Shown: positions 24,431 to 31,840 of the stretch, piece after piece
How the letters are laid out: the number at the start of each line of letters is the position of its first letter
Position numbering within the stretch: position 1 is the first letter of the stretch
From: Chloroflexota bacterium
GTDB taxonomy: Bacteria; Chloroflexota; Anaerolineae; Aggregatilineales; Phototrophicaceae
Reading direction: 5' to 3'
DNA length: 46,903 nucleotides
NCBI GenBank assembly: GCA_014338005.1
Contig: QUBZ01000024.1
Span: 1 to 46,903, forward strand
The notes under the pieces: model-generated
Told to the model about the DNA's origin: nothing
The model's database searches: none
The model's input: only the letters and a program-made list of their open reading frames with translations
Program-made: the position numbers and the translations under genes

Positions 24431-25145
24431 CGGCGAAAACCTGGCCGAACAGGCGGCGGCGCTGTTCCATATCACGCTGACGGCGGAACATATTGCCCGT
24501 TTTGAGCTGTATGCCCGCGAACTGGCCGCCTGGAACGAACACACCAACCTGACGGCCATCACCGAACCGGCGGCAGTGCAGGCGCGCCACTTCCTCGATT
24601 CGCTCTCCGTCGCCCAGGCCGTGCCGCCGCTGCCTGGCACGCGCGTGGTGGATGTCGGCACGGGCGCGGGTTTCCCTGGCCTGCCCCTGCTGATTGCCTT
24701 CCCGGACATTCACCTGACGCTGCTGGAAGCCACCGGCAAAAAAATCGCCTTTCTGGAGCATATGATCGGCATCCTGGGGCTGAGCAACGCCCGCACCCTG
24801 CACGCCCGCGCCGAAGAAGCCGGCCACCTGCCGGAACACCGCGCCGCCTACGACCTGGCGGTGGCGCGGTCGGTGGCGCGGCTGCCCAGCCTGGTCGAAT
24901 ACCTGCTGCCGCTGGTGAAGGTGGGCGGGCGCTGCGTGGCGATGAAAGGCGCGTCCGCCGAAGAAGAAGCCGCCGGTTCCCGGCGCGCGCTGGCCGCGCT
25001 GGGCGGGCAAGTGCAGCGTATGGATGCCGTCCGGCTGCCGGGCGTGGACGAGACACACTACCTCATCGTTATCGAAAAAACTGCCCCCACCCCGGCTATG
25101 TACCCCCGCAAACCCGGCATCCCCACCCGCAAGCCGTTGATTTAG
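24420..25145 (+). CDS. rsmG: 16S rRNA (guanine-N7) methyltransferase RsmG (GidB)
   Basis: 241 residues from ATG 24420, inside the end of the previous gene. The class I methyltransferase motif VVDVGTGAGFPGLPL is the RsmG signature. LLEATGKKIAFLEHM follows, then DLAVARSVARLPSLVEYLLPLVKVGG, both highly characteristic. It modifies G527 of 16S rRNA using SAM; its loss gives low-level streptomycin resistance in other bacteria. The C-terminal 15 residues are a basic tail. It is the last gene before the lower-G+C restriction-modification-like cassette. Confidence 0.93.
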   Translation: MPANGENLAEQAAALFHITLTAEHIARFELYARELAAWNEHTNLTAITEPAAVQARHFLDSLSVAQAVPPLPGTRVVDVGTGAGFPGLPLLIAFPDIHLTLLEATGKKIAFLEHMIGILGLSNARTLHARAEEAGHLPEHRAAYDLAVARSVARLPSLVEYLLPLVKVGGRCVAMKGASAEEEAAGSRRALAALGGQVQRMDAVRLPGVDETHYLIVIEKTAPTPAMYPRKPGIPTRKPLI

Positions 25146-25211
25146 CGATCGGGTTCGTTTTATCCTCATAGAATAGAGTATACTTTCGATAGATAGTCAG
25201 GTGTGATGGTG

Positions 25212-26099
25212 ATGGAAAAAGAAACCGAACAGTTGGCGCTTTTCCCCGATCAAACCGAACCGGAAGCGGACGAGTCCGGGTTAGCTGATGGCGGCGGCGC
25301 GAGCAAAAACCGCGCCAATGAACTTGACGGCAAAACCTGGACGCGCTATTCCATTTCAATCTGGTCGGATTTACGCAAAACCAGTGAAGAAATACAGCTC
25401 AAACATCCTGCCATGTTTCCGCTGGCGCTCGCCAGCCGGGCGATTGCCTGTTTCACCAACAAAGAAGATGTCACCGTACTCGATCCGTTTGCGGGTGTAG
25501 GAACGACCATTTTAGCGGCGAGAGACGCTGGTAAAAACGGCATCGGCATCGAGATTTCGCCGGAATTCAGCGCAATTGCCTTCAGCCGTCTTTCGCAGTC
25601 ACCACTGCTCGGCACAGAAACGGGAGGCAAAGGTGTTATTCACACCGATGATGCGCGGAATTTATCGCATTATGTCCAGCGGGATACAGTTGATTTCTGC
25701 TTGACTTCGCCGCCTTATTGGGACATCCTGTTACAGCAGCGCACCGCCGACTACAAAGAGCAGCGCGATTACGGCGATGCAGCAGAGGACATCGGCAAAA
25801 TCGCCGATTATAGGCTGTTTCTAAAGGCGCTGGCGGAGATTATGGAGCAGGTTTTTATCGCCTTGCGCCCCGGTAAATACTGCCTGATGGTGGTAATGGA
25901 CATTCGGAAAAAGGCGCATTTTTATCCTTTCCACTCTGATTTGGCGACAGAAATGCAAACACTCGGTTTCATATACGACGACCTTATCATCTGGGACCGC
26001 CGGCCTGAATACAACAATATGCGTCCGCTGGGGTATCCCAACAAGTTTCGGATTAACAAAGCTCACGAGTACATCCTGATTTTCCAGAAGCCCCAATAA
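25212..26099 (+). CDS. DNA methyltransferase (N4-cytosine/N6-adenine type) with N-terminal clamp-binding-like motif
   Basis: 295 residues from ATG 25212, with AGGTG 8 bases upstream; in-frame GTG/ATG codons at 25203 and 25206 are too close to it. Residues 7-11 read QLALF, close to the beta sliding-clamp consensus QL(S/D)LF, in an acidic, probably disordered tail. KHPAMFPLALASRAI resembles motif X, VLDPFAGVGTTILAAR is the SAM-binding motif I, and LTSPPYWDI is the catalytic motif IV (SPPY favours N4-cytosine). Thus the SAM-binding half precedes the catalytic half, the reverse of the common beta-class order. It modifies DNA, presumably protecting against the products of the next two genes. Lower G+C than its flanks suggests transfer. 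Confidence 0.88.
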   Translation: MEKETEQLALFPDQTEPEADESGLADGGGASKNRANELDGKTWTRYSISIWSDLRKTSEEIQLKHPAMFPLALASRAIACFTNKEDVTVLDPFAGVGTTILAARDAGKNGIGIEISPEFSAIAFSRLSQSPLLGTETGGKGVIHTDDARNLSHYVQRDTVDFCLTSPPYWDILLQQRTADYKEQRDYGDAAEDIGKIADYRLFLKALAEIMEQVFIALRPGKYCLMVVMDIRKKAHFYPFHSDLATEMQTLGFIYDDLIIWDRRPEYNNMRPLGYPNKFRINKAHEYILIFQKPQ

Positions 26100-26104
26100 C
26101 CGCG

Positions 26105-27013
26105 ATGAACTATCTCGATGCTGACTTCGCTTATTTCCTGGGCATGGTGATCGCGCGCGGCACAATCTCCGAAAGCGGCGGCGTTCGTCAGGTTACAATC
26201 AGCTTTCCTTACAGCAGCCTTGAAGCACACGGTATCACGGTCAGTGTAGATCAGGAAACCAGCATTAACCTGGGGCTGGTTTCCATTCGAGAGCGTTTGC
26301 TGGATTTGCTCAACGCCGATATCACGCTGGTAAATTCCCCCGGCAACATTGACCTGGCAATACGATTTTTGCGTAATGCCTTACCCTGGCGCAGTTTGTT
26401 ATCTGTAACACGGGGGCAAAGCAGTTTTTGCAGCTTTCAAATACCCCAAACATTTCTCAATGAAAACACACCGGATGATTTGAAGCGAGAATTCGTTAAA
26501 GGGTTTGCTGATGTTGCCGGTAACGTGCGTTATGCCAACCGCTACATTGATGGGCGGCACCGTGTTCGACTGGACGTTTTAAACCACAGCCTGAATTGGG
26601 CCGTACCTGTTCAACTGTGCTTGCTTTTGCAGGAAGGCCTGCAAATACCGGTACAAAACATTACCTGGGGTCATCCCAACATGAATCGGGATTTTCGGGA
26701 ACACCAAATCAACATTTTCGCAATCCCATTTTTGAAAATAGGCTTCACGTTCCAGCATAAACAGGCTGTTCTGGAGGAACTGGCGCTGCAAGACGCGCAG
26801 CGTAATGACAACCGCTCTGTTGGTTGTCCGGGGCGCAGAAGAATACGAGTTTTGAAGGATAGCAATGATCGAGAAAACGACGACCGCCTGCCCCCTGAAA
26901 TACGCGGTAAACACTTTGACTCGTACTGGCAAATCTGTAAAGCCTTCGGATGTACCAGAGAGCCGCAGCCGGCCCAGCTTTCACTTTTTGAACCCCTGGA
27001 GTCAGAGGAGTGA
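26105..27013 (+). CDS. LAGLIDADG-like protein, probably non-catalytic DNA-recognition subunit
   Basis: 302 residues. Two regions resemble LAGLIDADG helices: AYFLGMVIARGTI (about residues 9-21) and REFVKGFADVAGNVRY (about 128-143). They are spaced as in a single-chain, two-repeat homing-endonuclease fold. The last acidic residue, which binds metal, is Arg in the first and Ala in the second, so cleavage by this protein is unlikely. The C-terminus ends with QLSLF (291-295), an exact match to the beta-clamp-binding consensus, followed by an acidic tail. It lies 5 bases after the methyltransferase stop and its own stop overlaps the next start (TGATG). Likely a specificity or accessory subunit; this is inference and no close family is known to me. 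Confidence 0.6.
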   Translation: MNYLDADFAYFLGMVIARGTISESGGVRQVTISFPYSSLEAHGITVSVDQETSINLGLVSIRERLLDLLNADITLVNSPGNIDLAIRFLRNALPWRSLLSVTRGQSSFCSFQIPQTFLNENTPDDLKREFVKGFADVAGNVRYANRYIDGRHRVRLDVLNHSLNWAVPVQLCLLLQEGLQIPVQNITWGHPNMNRDFREHQINIFAIPFLKIGFTFQHKQAVLEELALQDAQRNDNRSVGCPGRRRIRVLKDSNDRENDDRLPPEIRGKHFDSYWQICKAFGCTREPQPAQLSLFEPLESEE

Positions 27014-27546
27014 TGTTGTATCGCACCGAACGTGAAATGTATTCGCCGGTTCAAAAGTGGCTGTCCCGTTTTCTCACAACACATTTCAAAGATTCAACAG
27101 TCCGTGTTTTTGATGCCTCCACAACCAAGCTGGCAGCCTTAATCGAGCGCCAGGCGCTGCAACAGGGACTAAGCCCGGACTGGCCGACCTGGGAAATCCA
27201 AATAGATGTTGTCGGTTTCGTCCACCAGCCCAGTGTTACTCACCTTGCCTTTGTGGAATGTAAAAACGTCCCACTGACTCTCGACCATCTGGCACAGTTA
27301 TTAGGTTACGCCCGAATAGCCCGACCCGGATATGCTTTTCTGATTTCACCGCAGGGTCCCAAGCGTTCTTTACTACAGCTCTTAAAAACTCACCAGCGGC
27401 TTGATGTGTTGGAATTTGCCCATGACAAAGGAAAGCTGGCAAGAGCCATCGTTGTCGCGCGATGGGATACTCGTGCAGACTCTATAGCTCTGGACAGCGT
27501 TATTTCAACCGGCGCGCAAAAAACCGAGCTCAGTAAATTTCTTTAG
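27013..27546 (+). CDS. PD-(D/E)XK nuclease-like protein
   Basis: 177 residues from ATG 27013, overlapping the previous stop by one base; a TTG at 27016 has better spacing to GAGGAG and may be the true start. The PD-(D/E)XK core is clear. An N-terminal helix EREMYSPVQKWL is followed by D65 in IQIDVVGFV, then E82-x-K84 in FVECKNVPL, and a helix with Q95 in DHLAQLLGYARIA. The fold matches restriction-type and repair nucleases. As the third gene of a methyltransferase-LAGLIDADG-like cassette it is the best candidate for the cleaving subunit. It has no obvious target-recognition domain of its own. Whether it cuts DNA, and when, is not shown by the sequence. Confidence 0.72.
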   Translation: MLYRTEREMYSPVQKWLSRFLTTHFKDSTVRVFDASTTKLAALIERQALQQGLSPDWPTWEIQIDVVGFVHQPSVTHLAFVECKNVPLTLDHLAQLLGYARIARPGYAFLISPQGPKRSLLQLLKTHQRLDVLEFAHDKGKLARAIVVARWDTRADSIALDSVISTGAQKTELSKFL

Positions 27547-27565
27547 CAGCGAAAGATCGCAAACG

Positions 27566-28039
27566 ATGCGTCCCATCACTCAACAGTTGATAGACAGCCT
27601 GATCGCCCAGGCCGCCGAGTCGCCGCGCCGGCGCGTGCCGTATAACTTTCACCGGTATGACGAACCCGTCCAGCGGATGATTAACGCCATCCTGCCGGGC
27701 AGTTACATCACCCCGCACAAACACGAAAACCCCGATAAAGTCGAACTGATCGCGCCGCTGGTGGGCCGCGCCGCACTGGTTCATTTCTCCGATTCCGGCG
27801 ACGTGCAGCAGATTTTTATCCTCGACCCGAACGGCTCGACGCGCGGGGTGGACATCCCGCCGCGCGTATATCACAACTTCGTCGCGCTGACCCCCTGCGC
27901 CGTGCTGGAAATCATCCAGGGGCCGTACCACCCGGACACCCACAAGCAGTTTGCGCCCTGGGCCCCTCACGAAGGCACGCCGGAAGCGGTAGCCTATTTG
28001 CGCGGGCTGGAAGAACAAATCACCGCGCAGTTGATTTAG
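27566..28039 (+). CDS. WbuC-family cupin-fold metalloprotein
   Basis: 157 residues. The N-terminal pattern YNFHRYDEPVQRMINAILPGSYITPHKHENPDKVE matches WbuC-type cupin proteins in two segments: a PVQRM motif, then PHKH as the metal-binding histidine pair. A later PPRVYHNF supplies another histidine. WbuC proteins occur in O-antigen and other loci without an assigned reaction. Base composition returns to the high-G+C host style here, so it is probably not part of the upstream nuclease cassette, although only 19 bases separate them. The role in this genome is unknown. Confidence 0.8.
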   Translation: MRPITQQLIDSLIAQAAESPRRRVPYNFHRYDEPVQRMINAILPGSYITPHKHENPDKVELIAPLVGRAALVHFSDSGDVQQIFILDPNGSTRGVDIPPRVYHNFVALTPCAVLEIIQGPYHPDTHKQFAPWAPHEGTPEAVAYLRGLEEQITAQLI

Positions 28040-28133
28040 GCGTTCCAAATCTGTTACAGGTGGAGAAAAACCGGCAGGTTTGATTATAATGAAAACTAAA
28101 ACATACAGACATTAAACGATTCCCTAACGTGCG

Positions 28134-28151
28134 ACAAACATATAGGTTTGT
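28134..28151. promoter_or_regulatory. Palindrome upstream of the TIR gene
   Basis: ACAAAC-ATATAG-GTTTGT is a perfect 6-base inverted repeat with flanking partial complementarity (GCG and GCGC). The 188-base gap also holds TATAAT (28085-28090), a TATTAT-like element (28188-28193), and two direct copies of TATATATC at 28191-28198 and 28206-28213. The A+T-rich gap probably contains the TIR-gene promoter and an operator, but no -35 is convincing. Confidence 0.35.
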
Positions 28152-28227
28152 GCGCGCCCTGTTGGGTTTATGATAGGGATAACCAGCTATTATATATCGA
28201 GTTGGTATATATCAGGTGAAGTTTGTC

Positions 28228-28908
28228 ATGGTCAATGATCTCAACCGGTTGTTAAGCGCCGTAGGCCAGTATGCCCGCGCCGGGCAGTATCACCGCGCGC
28301 GGCAGCTGCTGTGGCGGGTGATCGCCGCCGCGCCGCACGAGGAGCAGGCCTGGTTAATGCTGGCATCCGTCGCGCAGACCATCGAGGAGCGGCGCGCCGC
28401 GCTTGCGCGCGTGCTGGCTTTAGACCCCGCTCACACGCGGGCCAGGCAGGCTTATCTGCGGTCGCTGGAGACGCATTACGTCCGGCAGGCAGCCCAGGCC
28501 GGGGTGTTCATCAGCTACGCGCACCCGGACGAGTTGTTCGCCGTCGAATTGGTGGAGGATCTGCGCTTTTTCGGCGTCCCGGTGTGGCTGGACATCACCG
28601 ACATGCCCAACGGCAGCGATTGGTACGAGGCCATCGAGGCAGCCATGCAGCGGTGCGGTCTGCTGCTGCTGATCGCTTCGCCATCGGCAGCGCGCGCCGA
28701 TAACGTCCGCAGCGAGTTAAAACGTTTCGCCGACGCGGGTAAAATCATCATCCCCGTACAGCGCCATCAGGCCGACCTGAGCGGGCTTAACCTGTGGTAT
28801 CCGCCGATAGATTTTGGCGAGGACTATTCGTCCGGTTTGCAGGATTTAATTCACCTGCTGAGCGCGCCCGAACCGGCGCTGACCGGCAGCCGCAAAAAAG
28901 CGACTTAA
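28228..28908 (+). CDS. TIR-domain protein with N-terminal TPR-like helices
   Basis: 226 residues from ATG 28228, with AGGTGA 8 bases upstream; a GTG four codons earlier overlaps that site. Residues about 1-85 form TPR-like helical hairpins (HRARQLLWRVIAAAPHEEQAW, then RRAALARVLALDPAHTRA). Residues about 90-205 are a TIR domain: GVFISYAHPDELFAVELVEDL, FFGVPVWLDITDMPNG, LLLLIASPSAARADN and VRSELKRF. The glutamate in the last segment (E163) aligns with the NADase glutamate of enzymatic TIR domains such as SARM1. It could be an NAD-consuming defence effector or a signalling scaffold. No sensor or partner is obvious beside it; the next gene is convergent. Confidence 0.85.
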   Translation: MVNDLNRLLSAVGQYARAGQYHRARQLLWRVIAAAPHEEQAWLMLASVAQTIEERRAALARVLALDPAHTRARQAYLRSLETHYVRQAAQAGVFISYAHPDELFAVELVEDLRFFGVPVWLDITDMPNGSDWYEAIEAAMQRCGLLLLIASPSAARADNVRSELKRFADAGKIIIPVQRHQADLSGLNLWYPPIDFGEDYSSGLQDLIHLLSAPEPALTGSRKKAT

Positions 28909-28913
28909 AGCCG

Positions 28914-30071
28914 TCAGCGAACGATTTGCAGCAGCACCCGCACCGGGCCGTCCGGGCTGCCCCCGGCGTGGCCGACCAGCAGCGTATATGTGCCGCCGGC
29001 GGGAATGACATAGGTGATCTGTGCGTTCATATCCCCGCCGCCGTCGTCATCGGCGATTACCGGGTTTCCCGCCGGGTCCAGCAGCACCAGCAGCGGGTCA
29101 ACGGCCTGCCCTGGCCGACCGGATGCCGTCAGCCGCACACGCTGGCCGGCAGCCGCCTCAAACGGGAAGCTGTAAACCAGACCGGCCTCCAGAGGAACAA
29201 CCACCGACTCGCCCGGTAAAAATGCCCCGGTGAAGGTCGCGCGGCGCGCCGCTACCCGGTTCAACCATTCCAGATAATCCGCTGCTGCTTGCGCCGGGCG
29301 GTCGAGCGCGTTGTTCGCCGCGCCCCGGCTGAGGTAAATACCCGCCGCGTCTGGGTTCAGCCGCGCGGCAGTGTCCAGGTCGGCCAGCGCCGATTCGTAC
29401 TGCGCCTGCGCCAGGTATATCCCCGCGCGGCGGGCCAGCGCCTCGACATTTTCAGGCTCCAGCTCCAGGATGCGGTTGTAATCGGCCAGCGCCGCGTCGA
29501 AAGCCTCGGTCTGGGTGTTCAGCAGTGCGCGTCCGGCGCGCGCCTCGACCGACTCGCCATCCAGTTCAACCGCCTTATCATAGTCCATCAGGGCATCCTC
29601 AAAACGCCCCAAAACCCGGTAAATTTCGGCGCGCGTCAGGTACAGCGCCGCCACATCCGGGGCCGCGCCGATGCCGGCATTCAGGTCGGCCAGCGCCGCG
29701 TCGGTATTGCCCTGTTCCAGGTACAGCAGCGCGCGCAGGTTATAAACGCCGCCGGTAAACGCCGCGTCGGCGGCGGGATAGGTCAGGGTGCGCTCCAGAT
29801 CGTCTAAAGCGCGTGGCAGATCGCCAAGCTGCACGTAGGCCGCGCCGCGCAGATAATACCCCCGGCTGAAGGTCGGGTTAAGCAGAATGAACAGGCTGGA
29901 GTCCACCACCGCGCGCGCGTAATCCCCGGCGCGGAAAGCCGCCTCGGCGCGCTGCAGCACATCCAGCCCGGTGACGATTGGCACATTCGACTGGCCGGCC
30001 TGCTGCGCCGCCGTCGGCAGAGCTGTGGTAAAAATCAAAATCGCCGCGATAACCCACGACACCTTAGGCAT
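28914..30071 (-). CDS. Secreted TPR protein with C-terminal PPC (pre-peptidase-type) domain
   Basis: 385 residues from ATG 30071, which has GTGAGG 9 bases upstream; a TTG five codons earlier overlaps that site. A signal peptide (MPKVSWVIAAILIFTTALPTAAQ) is followed by about seven TPR units, with repeated patterns such as YYLRGAAYVQLGDLPRALDDL and IYLAQAQYESALADLDTA. The last 110 residues (GLVYSFPFEAAAGQRVRLTA, DPLLVLLDPAGNPVIADDDGGG, AGGTYTLLVGHAGG) are a PPC beta-sandwich commonly found on secreted proteins. It is probably an exported scaffold. It lies 49 bases downstream of the PfkB kinase gene on the same strand. Confidence 0.87.
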   Translation of the reverse strand: MPKVSWVIAAILIFTTALPTAAQQAGQSNVPIVTGLDVLQRAEAAFRAGDYARAVVDSSLFILLNPTFSRGYYLRGAAYVQLGDLPRALDDLERTLTYPAADAAFTGGVYNLRALLYLEQGNTDAALADLNAGIGAAPDVAALYLTRAEIYRVLGRFEDALMDYDKAVELDGESVEARAGRALLNTQTEAFDAALADYNRILELEPENVEALARRAGIYLAQAQYESALADLDTAARLNPDAAGIYLSRGAANNALDRPAQAAADYLEWLNRVAARRATFTGAFLPGESVVVPLEAGLVYSFPFEAAAGQRVRLTASGRPGQAVDPLLVLLDPAGNPVIADDDGGGDMNAQITYVIPAGGTYTLLVGHAGGSPDGPVRVLLQIVR

Positions 30072-30120
30072 ACAACACAACCTCACCCCAATAAACAGCC
30101 CATTTCATTCGTTTTGCCGG

Positions 30121-31056
30121 TCAGACCGCCAGCCGGTCGTACAGCAGTTCCTGGCTTAAATTCGGCACAACCGTCTCGGTCGTTTGCAGGGTCAATGAAG
30201 CCGCCGTCACCCCCAGGCGCATAGCCTCATCAAGCGGCACTTCGTTAAGCAGGCCGAAAATGACCGCGCCGGTCAGCGCGTCCCCCGCGCCGGTCGAGTC
30301 CACCACATTCGTATGAACCGCCCGGATGAACCCGCCGCCGCTGCCGTCGGCGTAGGCCAGCCCTTTGTCGCCCATTGTCACGACGGCGATATAAGCCCCC
30401 AGCGCCACCAACTGCCGCGCCGCGTTGGTGGCGGATTCGCGGTCGTGGGCGGTATAGGCCAGCCCGCACAGCGCCGCCGTTTCGGCAGCGTTCGGCACAA
30501 CCAGATGAAGCTGCGGGATGTAAGGACACAACCGGGGGGCCAGCATGGGCGTGGTCGGGTCGGCGCACACCCGGACGTGATGCCGTTCGGCCAGCCGGAA
30601 CAAAGCCGCCAGCGCCTCCTGCGACAGCGTGGCGTCAATCACGACCATCTCGGCCTCGGCCAGCAGGTCTTCATGTTCCAACAGGTACGCTTCGTCCACC
30701 GAACGCATGACTTCAAAATCGCCGATGGCGACCAGCAGTTCCCCGCTGGGTTTGAGCAGCGCCATATAAGTGCCGGTGCGCGCGCCTTCCACCACGCGGG
30801 CATAGGAACAGTCTATGCGGTTGGCGCGGCAGTGTTCCAGCACCCGCGCGCCCTCGACATCACTGCCAACAGCCGTCAGCAGGACGGTTTCGACCTCCAG
30901 GCGGGCCAGGTTTTCGGCGATATTCCGCGCCACCCCGCCGACGCTGTTCCGCACGCGCCCCAGGTTGGAAGCCTCCCAGTGCAGTTCTTCCTCATCGGCG
31001 CGGCCTTTAACGTCAATTCCCGCCGAGCCAATAACCAGCACATACCCTTCGTCCAT
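30121..31056 (-). CDS. PfkB-family carbohydrate kinase (pseudouridine kinase-like)
   Basis: 311 residues; AAGGAGG lies 10 bases before the ATG. The N-terminal GSAGIDVKGRA and GGVARNIAENLARL are typical of PfkB sugar/nucleoside kinases, in a form often seen in pseudouridine kinases. The C-terminal DSTGAGDALTGAV carries the catalytic aspartate and anion hole. It phosphorylates a ribosyl or nucleoside substrate with ATP. A pseudouridine-phosphate glycosidase partner would be expected for pseudouridine use, but none is present in the window, so the substrate is tentative. It is followed on the same strand by the TPR-PPC gene. Confidence 0.87.
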   Translation of the reverse strand: MDEGYVLVIGSAGIDVKGRADEEELHWEASNLGRVRNSVGGVARNIAENLARLEVETVLLTAVGSDVEGARVLEHCRANRIDCSYARVVEGARTGTYMALLKPSGELLVAIGDFEVMRSVDEAYLLEHEDLLAEAEMVVIDATLSQEALAALFRLAERHHVRVCADPTTPMLAPRLCPYIPQLHLVVPNAAETAALCGLAYTAHDRESATNAARQLVALGAYIAVVTMGDKGLAYADGSGGGFIRAVHTNVVDSTGAGDALTGAVIFGLLNEVPLDEAMRLGVTAASLTLQTTETVVPNLSQELLYDRLAV

Positions 31057-31157
31057 GATGCCGATGCCTCCTTTTCAAGCGATTGGCCCTCAGCCGTGAA
31101 GTGTCAAAAGCCCACCCTCGCGGCCAGCAGCCAGCGGCGCTTTTATTCGACCTATCA

Positions 31158-31176
31158 CGAGGCTGAAACAACCTCG
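31158..31176 (-). other. Weak hairpin downstream of the six-gene minus-strand operon
   Basis: CGAGG (31158-31162) and CCTCG (31172-31176) can pair around a 9-base loop, about 30 bases after the Nudix stop. There is no T-run. The surrounding 150-base gap (31057-31207) shows no other clear signal besides the ribosome site of the PfkB gene. Confidence 0.25.
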
Positions 31177-31207
31177 AACAGTTCCCGGTTTCGCGGCGAT
31201 TCAAGCG

Positions 31208-31840
31208 TCAATCTTGACGAAAGGATGGCACAACCGCGCGCAGCCGATATTCCAGTTCGCTCAGGATGATGGCCGTCGCGCCCCAGACCTTATGCGCCCG
31301 CACCGTGTAATACGGAATCCAGACACGCGCGCCCTGGAAAACCCATTCTTCGGTTGATTTATAACGCGCATCCAACAAGTTGTCTACCGAAAAGGTGAAT
31401 ACTTCGGCCACCTCAAACGGGTTGGGATGAAAAACCGGCGGCTTCGGCAGCGTGCCGACCGTCGGGAACACCTCATAATTGCTGGGGGGGATGTAAATCG
31501 GGGTCAGCAGGCCGATCACAGTGATGTCCGGCGCGCACACGCCCAGCTCCTCGCACGTTTCGCGCAGTGCCGTCGCCGTGAACGAGCCGTCCTGCGGGTC
31601 GCGTCGCCCACCGGGAAAGCTGATCTGCCCGCTGTGGCCGCGCAGGTTTTCCGTCCGCCGGGTGAGGACAATCTGCCAGCTGCCCGCATCCGGGTACAGC
31701 AGCACAAGCACCCCGGCCTGACGCGCGCCAGAAACCGGACGTGCCCGGCTGACGTTCGGGGCCATCTGCCGGTGAGCGGCCTCGGCGTCAAATTCGGTCA
31801 AACTCAGCGCCGCGCGCAGGTGTTCCAGCGTGATCGTCAT
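31208..31840 (-). CDS. Nudix hydrolase, CoA-pyrophosphatase-like
   Basis: 210 residues. The Nudix box runs from ISFPGGRRDPQDGS to ALRETCEELGV, with RExxEExG intact. The upstream LRGHSGQISFPGG and the later LTPIYIPPSNYEV fit the NudL/CoA-diphosphatase subgroup. It hydrolyses nucleoside-diphosphate-linked compounds, possibly CoA derivatives. Its ATG overlaps the stop of the isoaspartate methyltransferase gene (ATGA, 31837-31840), making it the last gene of the E2-JAB-E1 operon. Whether it serves that system (for example by clearing an adenylated or CoA product) or is a passenger is unknown. Confidence 0.87.
   Translation of the reverse strand: MTITLEHLRAALSLTEFDAEAAHRQMAPNVSRARPVSGARQAGVLVLLYPDAGSWQIVLTRRTENLRGHSGQISFPGGRRDPQDGSFTATALRETCEELGVCAPDITVIGLLTPIYIPPSNYEVFPTVGTLPKPPVFHPNPFEVAEVFTFSVDNLLDARYKSTEEWVFQGARVWIPYYTVRAHKVWGATAIILSELEYRLRAVVPSFRQD

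Noticed and set aside
25136..28039. GTTGATTTAG at 25136-25145 and 28030-28039 as attachment-site repeats flanking the nuclease cassette
   Set aside because: Only 10 bases, and both copies are Leu-Ile-stop codons at gene ends. The right copy is beyond a gene of host-like composition. No integrase is present.
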